Shown: one piece after another, positions 18,664-30,523 of the stretch | Layout: every line of letters starts with the position of its first letter | How positions within the stretch are numbered: position 1 is the first letter of the stretch | Source of the DNA: Protula sp. h YS-2021 | Taxonomy: Eukaryota > Annelida > Polychaeta > Sabellida > Serpulidae | Direction: 5' to 3' | DNA length: 64,000 nt | Assembly (NCBI GenBank): GCA_949752745.1 | Contig: OX457031.1 | Span: forward strand, 4,777,967-4,841,966 | The notes under the pieces: model-generated | The model's database searches: none | Told to the model about the DNA's origin: nothing | Seen by the model: only the letters and a program-made list of their open reading frames with translations | Program-made: the position numbers and the translations under genes

Positions 18664-20334
18664 ACAAACACAAACTTCCCAATTAGTTCGAATTACTTTT
18701 AACAGCATATACCGCATAGTCAAGAGATAAGTACAGGAAAATACGTTCCGAAGTGAAAACTGAATACTGACCTCACCCCGTTGGTTCGGGTTACTTTGTT
18801 CTCCTCTGTCGAACACGTTGCATTCCTTTTATTATATGACATGCCGTGAAGACTAATTTGAAATCAATTCAAATTGCATTAAATCACGCTACTACCCCAT
18901 CCGAATTTGACCACTTTGCAAAGCATGTTTTAGTGGAAAATTAAAGAAATTCCCCATAGCTTTCATTTTCTTCAATATCTGTGTAAATGAAAAAATTAAA
19001 AGATAGCGTCACCTAAGATTTTGAAATAGACGCAGCTAGATCAGAGATAGTATGAAAATGGCAAAAAATATTAACCCCCCCCAAAAAAAAAGAAGAAAAA
19101 AAAGGATACGTATCTAACTGCTCGTAATGTATCAGTCTCTAAGGGTTTTAAAATTAATAACTGAAAACAAATAACCTTCGAACTAGATTTGAACAACATT
19201 TGTACACTGTTGCTATCAAAGTAGTACATTCTTTTTTATATTCGTTTTTATTATTCACTTCAAGATTAAGAAAAATAATCTATTCATATCTTTTCAACAG
19301 ATACATAAATTAAGAGATAAAGATGTACAGAAAAGGGGAATCTTTGCTAGAATGTGCTTTGCTAGTTCTCATTTTGGTATTTCTTCATAAAAATCGGATA
19401 AGGTCGGATGGGCAGAATTGATGGATTATTGCTGATTAACGTCAAATTGATTTTAATATTTTGGCGATGAGGGTAAGGGGTAGAGTGTGGCGGGGATTGT
19501 ATTTACGAAATGAAAACTGCCACTGAAACATCGAAAACATTAATATAGCCATACTGACAGGACAACAAGTGGAATTACTGACAAAAGTCATGCATAACTA
19601 GAAAGGAAGGGGCAGGGTGTGATGAGCTGGAGGGAAGTCGTCACTGAAAAGCAGGTATGACAGCCAATGTTATTGTTTGCAGGGCCAATTCGCTTTCTTT
19701 AGTACTACTCAACCCAATTTGAATTATTAACTTTTTCTCAAACCGTTGATCTTTGTCTCAAGGTTTATCACAAAATTTAATTAACAGTTTCCTGGAATTC
19801 AAATGGAAGTGGCTTTTAAAATGCAATGAAATATCTACATTTATAAAGGCATCAATCGTTTTTTTAAGTATTTCCAAAAAATGTGGTGTCTCGTTTGTTT
19901 GAACTAACTACTCTCTGAGGATTAGGTTAGCACGAATGCCAATAAAGAGCCTTAGCTACTCATATCACTCCAATCACCCTTCATACACGCCAAAAACGTC
20001 TTACCTAAAAGGATTTAACGAAATTTATTGTTGTATCCCCAGGTTAAACTTTGCTCTTAGTATTGAATTTGGCTTGCGTCTAATCGAATTAGTACGGCAC
20101 TAAGTTGCTTATTTTGGAAAATTCACAATGTGTTTTAAAGGAAAATGTGCAATAGTCTCAAAATTTTTTTATGTGTTGAATAGCGAGTTTTTTATATTTT
20201 GCTATCTTGATAAAATTTAAATGGAATGCTCTCAATTTAGCTTTTCCCTTTCTAGCCAGCAATTGAAGTTCAGGCAATGAAAAATTAATCTTCAAACTGG
20301 CCGCGTGGGCTGAAATAAAGAAAATATAATAAAT
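18664..20334. other. Unit 1 sequence downstream of FUT copy 1, no gene
   Basis: Homologous to 27598-28620 and 36735-38400 of units 2 and 3. AT-rich, without a sustained reading frame. Confidence 0.65.
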
Positions 20335-20945
20335 GGTACAGCAAAACTCCGGATATGGACACCCCTCTATTATGGACACCCCTGAATTATGGACAGCATT
20401 TTTCAGTCTGTTTTAAAACGTCATAGAGTTCTGTTATATCCAGACCCCTCTATTGTGGACACCCCTGTATTCAGAATTAGGGACTATCTTTTTATCCGGT
20501 AAGTACAGTTACACATTTAAAACAACCCCTCTATTGTGAACAGTCAAATTGTTGACCATATTTTGTACGTTATGTAAACAACCCCTATCAGCTTGTTACT
20601 CGGAAGTGTTTGTTTTTACGCTATTATTTTCTGTGGGTACTGAGTACATTATATTGAACACAGTGCATGTAAAGACAATAGGGCTTATTACAAAAGATGT
20701 GTGCTTAAGAGAGAAGCCTTATACTACTAAACCCTATTGACATGTGCTCCGTCTTTTAAAATGCGTATGAAAGAACATGTAATTCGTTGTCTTTATACAG
20801 AGGTTATACATGGTGTTAAGTCTGAATATCGGTGGTGTGAAAAGAAAATGGAACGAGCTATCGCTATCTGATAAAGTTAAAATAATCAAAGCTAGTGATG
20901 AAAAAAGTGTAAGAAAAATAGCCAAAGATTTAACAAATGTAATTT
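20335..20945 (+). mobile_element. pogo/Tigger-type transposon relic
   Basis: Begins after a TA with cagcaaaactccggatatgg and repeated gacacccctctatt blocks, the typical subterminal region of pogo/Tigger elements. About 500 bp in, the plus frame reads KRKWNELSLSDKVKIIK and SVRKIAKDL, resembling the N-terminal HTH of pogo/CENP-B transposases. It is then cut off near 20945. It is present only in unit 1, so it inserted after the duplication or was lost elsewhere. Confidence 0.65.
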
Positions 20946-21779
20946 TTTCTCTAATATTAAAACATATATTATAATTATTATCTAATAGTATTTTATAAGT
21001 ACTGCAAAAATGTTTAATTTAAAAATTGCTAAATTTGTGACATCGAGCATGATACTAAGTGCAAGAAACTCTTTTAATAGTGCACTGATTTAAAAAAAAA
21101 CTTTTTTAATTTTAATCCCATTAAAATACAAATAATTGGCTTAGTGTGAGTAGTTAGGCATGACGTAAGCAAACGTTAGGGAGAAGGAGAAGAGTGGAAA
21201 TAGGGAGAGCGATGAAGGAGGGAAATTGAGAAGGGAGAAGGAAGAAGGAAGAAGAAGAACAAGGGAGGGTGAGGAAGAATTGAGACATAGATGGTTGTTA
21301 GACTCAAAACACTTCCTTCAGGAGAGAATTAGCAGACGCTATTCATGCGTACAACAGGTAAAATTTGACAAATAAATGCCTTTTATGTCAATTATGGAGC
21401 TAAACATAAAAGCTGACATGCATATACTAAACGAATTTAATAATCTCCAAATACTATATATAATATATATATGTGTGTGTGTGTATGCACGAGCATGTCA
21501 ATATCTACATAAAATCTTGTTCTCTTAATGTGCTTGATATAATGACATCAAGCCTAGTATTGTGAATTTACATTTTAAAATGAGACGAAGATAATTTTAT
21601 TGATCAAAACAAAGTTACAACAACATTCGCAAAATCGTTAAACTTAATGTTTCGGAGACTTTCAACAGGACCGTTTTTCTATCAGCACAATTAATTCTAT
21701 TCTATTCACAAATCCCTATCCCAAATCCTTTTTCGACGAGTGACGCAAGTTTGAAACATGTATACATACCGAGGAGAAC

Positions 21780-23126
21780 TCAGTTAAAATCGGCGTTTGT
21801 TGTATTAGGGAAGTGATTGAGATAAAATTGTTCCGGTGCATAACAGTCTCTGTCGGCATCTCCCCAAATATCATTATCCTCCACAGTAGCGCCTGTTTTC
21901 GGAATGTTATTCAAGTACTTACAGAGGTTGCAAAATTCTTTACTTTCGTGTATAATATAAAATTGTTTCCACTTAAAGTACTGGTTATAAAGTGTGTCAT
22001 CTCTGTCTAGCGTCAGTAGGTAGTGAGCTAGAGCTAGAGGGGAAGAAAAGTCTCTTATGTCAATGTAAGAATGAGGCGGTAAAAGAGTTTTATAGTCACT
22101 GCCCCCTAACACTACTGGAATTATGTTCAGTTTTATAATTCTCCAAACCTTTTCAGTCACGTAATCTTCACAGAGGCTGTTTTCAAACGACAAATAAAAC
22201 TTGTAGTTTTCTTCAAGCATGGTGTGGCATACGTTTGTGCCATTTACACGGTAGACTTTTGGGCATGCGTCATTGCCACAGTTGCCAATAATGTCCACTT
22301 GTATATATTTTTGCAACTCACGGACGTAGAGTTCTCTCTTACTCTTTGTATCACATTTACTGACAAACCACGCGACGAGCTTAGATTTTCCTTTCGCGTA
22401 ATTTAATAAGTTATCTTTTAGAACATTTTCTGAATTAATGGGGGTATATCGGCCGTATGGAACATGGATCTCTGCGGAGCGCATGTAACTCAACGTGGCA
22501 TTAAAAATTCCTTTGTAGCTTTTTGAAAACATATCTTTGTAGATTTGCCTATTTCGTTTTATCTGCACAGTACTTGGTGATTCAAACCGGACAGATATCC
22601 ATACCTGATGTGGATTGCGAAAGCGTGGTAAGCTTTCCCCTTTAAGGTCAAACATATGAACTAAAAGAGCATCAGTCTCATTCAAGGTTCTTTTATCATA
22701 AACAGCGTGACAGTTACTGTAGTCACAATTTTTAAACATTGTATTTTGACGTCCTAACCAAAGTGTAGATCTCCAAAACGTAGTCCACACTAATATAGTG
22801 AATTTGTGCTTGGAACTTGTCTCACTGCTGGAATAGGTGCTGTCAGGAGTATTACTCCAGAATCTGCTCGTACCTGACTTGCTGTAGCTATCCAAAGCGC
22901 TGTCTGCTGTGTGCCTACTATATGGAAACCTTGTGCCATGGCTATAGCTTGCCATGCCATTTCTTGATATCAGTGTCATAACCAACGCAGCAATAATTGC
23001 TAGCGTCATTAATAACGCATACAATATATTGTTGTGATTATTCATCGCGTTTTTCGATTTAAGAAAGTTTTCATTTGCATTTTCATTCTGAGTACATATT
23101 ACAGTTATATCCGTCAATTCAGTCAA
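21780..23126 (-). CDS. Alpha-1,3-fucosyltransferase-like (GT10), copy 1, intact
   Basis: A single-exon type II Golgi protein of 448 codons. Starting at Met28 (23045) gives MNNHNNIL, the start conserved in all three copies, so the longer start is doubtful. A membrane anchor covers about residues 33-53 (LYALLMTLAIIAALVMTL). A Ser/Thr-rich stem of about 55 residues follows, then the GT10 catalytic region with LLVHMFDLKGESLPRFR, VWISVRFESP and the GDP-fucose motif SFENSLCEDYVTEKVW (from about 310). It departs from the usual NAL after TEKxx, reading RIIKLNIIPVVLGG. N-glycosylation sequons NET, NAT, NGT and NTT are present. Known members transfer fucose from GDP-Fuc to N-acetyllactosamine or core GlcNAc; the acceptor here is unknown. 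It is the first of three tandem copies. Confidence 0.93.
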   Translation of the reverse strand: MTELTDITVICTQNENANENFLKSKNAMNNHNNILYALLMTLAIIAALVMTLISRNGMASYSHGTRFPYSRHTADSALDSYSKSGTSRFWSNTPDSTYSSSETSSKHKFTILVWTTFWRSTLWLGRQNTMFKNCDYSNCHAVYDKRTLNETDALLVHMFDLKGESLPRFRNPHQVWISVRFESPSTVQIKRNRQIYKDMFSKSYKGIFNATLSYMRSAEIHVPYGRYTPINSENVLKDNLLNYAKGKSKLVAWFVSKCDTKSKRELYVRELQKYIQVDIIGNCGNDACPKVYRVNGTNVCHTMLEENYKFYLSFENSLCEDYVTEKVWRIIKLNIIPVVLGGSDYKTLLPPHSYIDIRDFSSPLALAHYLLTLDRDDTLYNQYFKWKQFYIIHESKEFCNLCKYLNNIPKTGATVEDNDIWGDADRDCYAPEQFYLNHFPNTTNADFN

Positions 23127-24640
23127 TTCAGTCTTAAATGTTACAATGATGTAGGACAGTAATGCTGTGTCAAAATAACATACCTTTTACATGAACAGTA
23201 CAAAGGTGATTTTCTGCCGACGCTGTTAAGTAGTCTCAAGGAAAAGTCAAGTACCTAGTACTCTCGCATCAGCAAATTCTGAATGCTTGATAACAAGTCT
23301 GGTATTGGTTAATCTCAGCTCCTTTGGCTGTTTGTCTTGTGTAATATTTCGCAAAGATGCATGAACCCTTCGAGCTGCATTAAAATTGTTTGATGTTTGC
23401 TATCCTTCGCGTTAGTGATAAAGCAGATTGTTTTTGAACTCAATGATATAGCGATATATTTAATTCTAATAAATAATATACCCCTAAAAACTAACTGGTT
23501 TTCAAGAAAAGGCTAAATATGTGCCATACATACATTTCCAATTTGTATTATATTTTTAGTGTAGTTCATTTCGAAGCTTTCAGATAAGAGCTTCGTATGC
23601 ATAGAGCACAGTTTGATCCGGGCAGGTTTTTTCCTAATCAATAAAGAACGAAGACCCTATATTTCTATTGAACAGTTCTTCTGACCAAAACCATCTATTG
23701 CTACCATAATAATAACACAACGATAGAGTAAATCCGAGTATAAAGCACCGGCAAGCACACCTAGTCTACGTAAATTACTCTTATGAATGAATTGACCAGT
23801 GGATCTTTGGCCTCTTTCAGGCCTTTTGTGCACTGGATAATACACAAAAATATGCATATTAATGGTGGCTCTACTAGCCCACCTTAAGCACACAAAACGT
23901 TGACAGAATATTTATCGTACATGAAATTGTCTCAGTTATAGATACATCTTGTGAGGGGTTGAACACTTTATATTTTACTCGGAGTTATAAAAGTGCAAGA
24001 GCGAGATGTTATATTTTCCAAGGACAACTAAAATGTGAAGATCTACACACATTTGTTTGCTGGTGTTTTATTCAAACGATGAAGACGTATAAATTTATGT
24101 TAAAACAGGACTTCAACATGTTTGTCTGCAATTCATTATAAATATATAAATGAAGTATTTTTTTACCAATTAATACTGAATCTTTTGTTTAATGCAAAAG
24201 TACTTTTTACAATAGTCTTTTTATATAAATCACAATTGCCAAAAGACACAAATACAATGCATGCTTCAAATATAAGCATTGAAAATTCATCCATGTTCTT
24301 TATAACGGTTTCCATACAAAGTTCACACGAAAGCATTCTTTGAATTCTATTTTCAAAAGATTTAAAAATTTATAAAAATGTAGAGAACGTTATTTTCTTT
24401 AGAAAATCTTTATTTGAATTTGCAAATTTACTTGTCTCTGTATTTTATTCAGGTTATGTATTAATACATCAGAAACCCCAAATGCTGTACTAAAATTTAA
24501 ATTAATCGTAAGCACCTGTTAGATGAATACCGTTTCCTTTTAAAGAAAATTCAATTTTTATCTCTATTTTTCTTTTTCTCATCACTATAGACCTGCTTTG
24601 TGAATGGCTTAATGGTGGGTGACTCATGATTAAGTTCATG
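23127..24640. other. 5' flank of FUT copy 1, shared by all units
   Basis: Conserved with 30524-32010 and 40660-42130, including gatctttgg with caggccttttgtgcactgg and tataaaagtgcaag (about 23987). No coding exon was recognised. The promoter or 5' UTR exons probably lie here, but I cannot place them. Confidence 0.55.
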
Positions 24641-24679
24641 TTTTCGGATCTACGTGGAGAACATTATGTAAAATAATTG

Positions 24680-27600
24680 TTATAAGTTATAATTGTTTTT
24701 ACTGTGAAAGAATTTTGATGTGTTGTCCTAATCATTTCTTTGAAACTCCCAAAAAGTTGTAGTCGAAACGACACCTCCATTGAAAAGTCCAGCATAGCCC
24801 TAGATGACGCTTGCGATCGCAGTTTCTATAACTGAACGTGTCATTGACGTCAATTTTGCCAGTGTCGGTGCACGACTGTCGCCAATGGTGTTATTTTAGA
24901 ATGGACGCATCACACAAATGGCCCATTAATAATTTTTAACACGATTATTATTATGATTTTTTTGTGTTTAAATAACAATTGTATATTGCGAAAAAATGTT
25001 TTCTTGAGATAAGGATAATGAAGCCACAACAGCAATGACTCTAAAATGCAAAACAACTGTTTACTCAAGTTTGGGAGTTTCGCCGAGGTCGACAATAATG
25101 TACCAGAGTACTTCTCAGTGTGTTTCTTGCGAAGAAGATTGCTAGTTCCAAGCCTCAAACTGCTAGAATGTTTTCCAAAAGAATCAGAGCCTCGAAAGTT
25201 GAAATCAATGGCCATTTCTATTACAGGAATTCTTCTGTGCTAGGAAGATAGAACGGGTCTGCTGTGATTAGGTCCAACAGCACAAATTGCCTTATTCTAG
25301 AGACTTTCTTGTACTACCCTACCCTAACGTCGTCCCGAGAATCAATGAACATAGATCAAAATTGATTAAATTTGCCGATTCATACTTAAGATTTTTGTCG
25401 AAAATTTTTGCGTCTCGACTGAATTCAGTTGGGATAAGGATATAAAGAAATGATAGGAAAAAACTGGCAAAAACGAGCAAAATTCCACTTTGCCAGAAAC
25501 ATATTCACATTTACTACTATTTACTATTTACTTCTTACTACTATCTATTCAGATGTTGGCTATTAAAGAGGTTGAATAATATATGTAAAATAATTTTTAA
25601 AAGATCATATGAAAGTGCACATGTTGAAAGAATTAGAATTTTGATGTTTTTCCCTGATTATTTCGCTATAATATATAACAAAAAATTTGCAATCAAAACG
25701 ACACTTACTTAATATCCGAAAGTACGAATTGGCTTGTTTTCTTTTTTTCCGATATGTCAGCTTTAGGGCTGGTATGATTTAAATCATTATTTTTTATTTA
25801 TTTTCTATTTTTATTTTTTACTAAGAAAATTGTTGTCATGAGCTTTTGAGTGCAGTAAAGGCACTCAGCAATCGCTTGCAACCCCTTTGTTTAAAAGAGC
25901 ATTTCAAATGTTATGCTTCTCAGTGCACATAAGCTTTGGAGTTAAGGGAATTAACAGTATTCAGCAGCTTACGAGAGCGTCAGTGTCGGTAGCTTCAACT
26001 ACTCCTTCGCTGGTCAGGCATGTCTCTACCTCGTATGCTTGAAACAAAGTATAGTGTTACGCGTTGCGTAAGCTATATTTAAATACCCCAAATGACTGCT
26101 TCTTCAATTGTTACTTGAGAATCTGACAGAAAAAAATCACTGCAAACTGCAAAATGTTTGGGAGACGTCTTGCTCCTATGTAGAGACACTTTGATAGAGA
26201 CATTTTAAACAGCAAAAATCAAAAGAAATCTGTACAATTGAACTTGTGGACAGTTATCTGAGGGATTGAATTTGCGGATAGCTGTCGGAGATATTGTCAA
26301 ATGTATATGTGCTTGGAAATATTTTCTAAAAAGCATTAAACGCAATAAATTGGTAAAAGTGTGGTGTTTTTTTTACCTTTTTCTGCTTTCACTTTTTTAG
26401 TTTGATTTAAATGAAAAATATTATTTAAATAAAAAATCATGATTTTTTTAAAACATCTAGTTTTTTTCAGCAGTGCTCAGCTTGCTACAAAACGAAATTC
26501 TAGCTCTGAAATGTATTATAATTAATGATTGTATTCTCCCAATAATATCTCATAAATAAACAGCAAAACAAAGATTTCATCTGTACGACAGAGGACCGTT
26601 TTAACAAATTCGATGTCCCCTTTAATTTAATTTAACTTTCCTCGCACCCTTGTGTCTGCTGTACCGACCATTTGTACCACAACACTGTACTCTCTCTCAC
26701 TTCGTTAGAAACTCTCTCGCCCTACCTTTTCTTATTTGAGGAATACATTCTTTCTGGATAGGTGTTGGCTTTAACAGTCCAACGGCTTTACACTGTGTTA
26801 GTCCGAGGTTTTGAAAAGATCCATCGTCTTACATGTGTTGCACTAGGTACAAAACAGACAAGCTGTTCATTAGTTGAGATACTATTTGCTGTATGGTAGA
26901 TCCATATTTTATAGACGCAGCTAAAAGCAATAAGCAATAATCCTTTTTTAAATATTGAAAATTGGAGTATCTGCATTGGTATTGACGTTTTCTTCAGGAA
27001 AACTTATTGTGAAAGTCAGGTAGCATTGCCATCCGTAGAAATTGAATCATGCAGCGGAATTTTATAGAAAACACACAGAACATATATAAAAAGAGTTATT
27101 CTTTTAAAACGTATTTTTTCAGAAAAATATTGCAATCAATAAAAAAATATATGCAAAGCTACTTTGTAGCTAGTTAATTAGTTAGTGGTTAAAAATTGTT
27201 CTTTCTAACAAAACTGATATTTTTTCAAGAATTCAAAGAAGTCGGTGCAGCATGTTCCTTGCAATTGCTGGCTGCCTATTAAATGAAAACAGTTTAAATA
27301 TGTAGTTAATTTTTATTTGTCCAATATGTTATGACATATAAGGATATTTAATTTTACATCTAATAGCTTTGAACTTTCGCTCCCCCAGATTTATTAAATT
27401 CGTGTGATGCATTTATTTCTATTTGTTTTTATCCTTATGGTGAGATTGTTTAGAAGGCTAGTCTGAGATGGGCCAAATTCAGTAGAAGCAAACAATTACA
27501 TGTGTAGTCGAGTCTCTTTTGTTTTCTTTTGCAATTAATTGTACTTTCCCATATGACAACGGATATTGAAAATGTTCACTTAAGGAGATACAATAGACCA

Positions 27601-28620
27601 ACATGTTTCGAGTTACTTGTAACACCATATACTACGGATATTACATAGGCAAGAGGGAAAACGGGGAAATACGCCCCGAAGCTTAAAGTGAATATTGACA
27701 TCACCCTATGCGTTTAAGACTGTGTGTCCTCCCCTCTCGATCATGTTGCATTCCTTTATTGTATGTCTTGGTTTTGCCGTGTAGACCCATTGAAATCAAT
27801 TCAAATTGCTTTAAATCACGCATCCATCCCACCGTAAGCGATTGTTTATTTCTAAGAGAATTTGCTATCAAAATTAAGGAAACCCGTTTGCTTTCATTTC
27901 GTTCAATATCTTTGTAAATAAAAATAATAAAGTTGGATCCACCTGAAAATTTGAAGTGAATGCAATTAGATCAAAGGTAGTATGGAAAAAAAAACGAAAC
28001 GCAAAGAATATATATCTAACTGCTTGTAATGTGTCAGTCCCTAAGGGTTTGATAACCGATAAAGAAAGTCAGATATAAATCCAAATCTGAGCTAAGTTTA
28101 GCTCTTTCGATTTAACGACAAATAACTTTTATACATAATTTGAACAATATTTGTACACTGTTGTTAGCAAAATAGTACATTCTTTATAATATCTATTTGT
28201 TTTTAATATCTATTTGTTTCGCTATTTATTACCTTTAAACCATAGAATAAAAATAATTGCTCATCTGTTCTCGGTGTGCAGTGTTCTTCTTTTGCTGGAT
28301 AGTTATTGCAGCCAACGTTACTGTTTAGAAGGTCCATTCACGCTCTTTAGTGCTCTCCTTTGTCACTCCAATAACCCCCATACAAGAAACAACTCGTTTT
28401 TTATAAAAGGATTTAGCAAAACTTATTGCTGTATACCCAAGTTAAACTCTTAGTACTAAAACTGGCTTACGTCTTATTAAACTAGTATGGCACTAAATTG
28501 TTTATTTTGGAAAATTCATAATGTGTTGCATGGCAACGTTTATTTTAAGGAAGATGTTTACTAGCCTCAAAGTTTTCTTTTATGCGGAATATCGAGTTTT
28601 TAACATTTTGCTATCTTGAT
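24680..28620. other. Spacer between FUT copies 1 and 2, no gene
   Basis: Duplicated AT-rich sequence. Frames of 60-100 codons occur but are not preserved between units, so I do not call any. Confidence 0.65.
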
Positions 28621-29206
28621 AAAATGGAGGAGGGAGTATGGGAATGGAGGAAGAAGGAGAAGGGAAGATGAGCAAAGGATGGAGGGAAGAACGTTGTTAT
28701 GCTCAAAACCCTTCCTTCAAGAGAGATTTAACAGACATAATTCATGTGTATAACAGGTAAATTTGGCATATAAATGCCTTTTTAATTACGTAAATTATGC
28801 AACTAAATCATTAGATTAAACACGCATTAACTAAACGATCTTAAATTATCTCTAAGCACAATATAGTGTTTATCTACGTTTATGTGTGTATACCAAAGTA
28901 AATTAATGATGTTGGATGCATTTGTACCAATGTGTGATTATCTATATCAAGTCCTGTTCTCTTAATGTGCTTCATATAAGGCTATCAAGTCCAATGCGTT
29001 GAATTTACATTTGAAAAATGAAACAAACATAATTTTATTGATCAAAACAAAGTAATGACAGCATTTGCAAAATGTTTAAACTTAGTGTTTTGGAGACTGT
29101 CAACAGATCCTTTTACCTATCAACACAAATAATTCTATTTTGATCACAAAGCTTAATCACAAATCCTTTTTCGTCTAGCGAAACATGTTTACATATCACG
29201 GAGAGC

Positions 29207-30523
29207 TCAGTTAAAAGCGCTGCTTGTCGTATTAGGGAAATGATTGAGATAAAATTGTTCCGGTGTGTAACAGTCTCTGTCAGGATCTCCCCAAATATCA
29301 TTATCATCCACATTAGCGCGAGTTCTAGGAACGTTATTCAAGTACTTACAGAGGTTACAAAATTCTCTACTTTCGTGTATAGCATAAAATTGCTTCCACT
29401 TAAAGTACTGGTTATAAAGTGTGTCGTCTCGGTCTAGCATCAGTAGGTACTGAGCTAGAGCTTGAGGGGAAGCAAAGTCTCTGATGTCAATGTAAGAATG
29501 AGGCGGTAAAAGAGTTTTATAGTCACTGCCCCCTAACACTATTGGAATTATGTTCAGTTTTATAATTCTCCAAACCTTTTCAGTCACGTAATCTTCACAG
29601 AGGCTGTTTTCAAACGACAAATAAAACTTGTATTTTTCTTCAAGCATGGTATGGCATACGTTTGTGCCATTTACAAGGTAGCGTTTTGGGCATGCGTCAT
29701 TTCCACACTTGCCAATAATATCCACTTGTATATATTTTTGCAACTCGCGGGCGTAGAGTTCTCTCTTACTGTTTGTATCACAGTGACTGACAAACCACGC
29801 CACAAGCTTAGATTTTCCGTTCGCGTAATTAAAAAAACCAGTTGACACTTTTCCAGCATTATCTGAATTAATGGGGGTATATCGGCCGTATGGGACATGA
29901 ATCTCAGCGGAGCGCATATAACTCAACGTTGCATTGAAAATTGCTTTGAAGCTTCTTGAAAACATATCTTTGTGGATTATTTTATTTCGTTTTGTCTGCA
30001 CAGTAATTGGCGATTCAAACCGGACTGATATCCATACCTGATGTGGATTGCGAAAGCGTGGTAAGCTTTTCCCTTTCAGGTCAAACATGTGAACTAAAAG
30101 AGCATCAGTCTCATTTAATGTTCTTTTATCATAAACAGCGTAACAGTTACTGTAGTCACAATTTTCAAACATTGTATTTTGACGTCCTAACCAATTTGGA
30201 TATGTCCAAAACGCAGTCCACACTAATATAGTGTATTTGTGCTGGGAACTTGTCACACTACTGGAATAGGTGCTGTCCGGAGTATTACTCCAGAATCTGC
30301 TCGTAACTGACTTGCTATAGCTATCCAAAGCGCTGGCTGCTGTGGGCCTACTATATGGAAAGTTTGTGCCATGGCTGTAGCTTGCCGTGTCATTTCTTGA
30401 TGTCAGTGTCATAACCAAGGCAGCAATAATTGCTAGCGCCATTAATAATGCACACAATATATTGTTATGAGTATTCATTGTGTTTTTAGAATGCCTTTTT
30501 TGCATTTTCATTCTGAGTCTCAA
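29207..30523 (-). CDS. Alpha-1,3-fucosyltransferase-like (GT10), copy 2, intact
   Basis: 438 codons; the preferred start is Met16 (30478, MNTHNNIL), aligned with the other copies. The architecture is the same as copy 1: TM about residues 20-41, Ser/Thr-rich stem, then a catalytic domain with VWISVRFESP and SFENSLCEDYVTEKVW followed by RIIKLNIIPIVLGG. It differs from copies 1 and 3 at WTAFWTYPNWLGRQ (others WTTFWRSTLWLGRQ) and FVSHCDTNSK. The C-terminal part is almost the same as copy 3 (YLVNGTNVC, ANVDDNDIWGD). All catalytic-region motifs are uninterrupted. GT10 function is family knowledge; the substrate is unknown. Confidence 0.93.
   Translation of the reverse strand: MRLRMKMQKRHSKNTMNTHNNILCALLMALAIIAALVMTLTSRNDTASYSHGTNFPYSRPTAASALDSYSKSVTSRFWSNTPDSTYSSSVTSSQHKYTILVWTAFWTYPNWLGRQNTMFENCDYSNCYAVYDKRTLNETDALLVHMFDLKGKSLPRFRNPHQVWISVRFESPITVQTKRNKIIHKDMFSRSFKAIFNATLSYMRSAEIHVPYGRYTPINSDNAGKVSTGFFNYANGKSKLVAWFVSHCDTNSKRELYARELQKYIQVDIIGKCGNDACPKRYLVNGTNVCHTMLEEKYKFYLSFENSLCEDYVTEKVWRIIKLNIIPIVLGGSDYKTLLPPHSYIDIRDFASPQALAQYLLMLDRDDTLYNQYFKWKQFYAIHESREFCNLCKYLNNVPRTRANVDDNDIWGDPDRDCYTPEQFYLNHFPNTTSSAFN

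Noticed and set aside
23986..23993. TATAAAAG on the plus strand in the FUT 5' flank
   Set aside because: It resembles the equivalent position in the other units but points away from FUT, and no plus-strand gene follows, so a promoter call is not supported.
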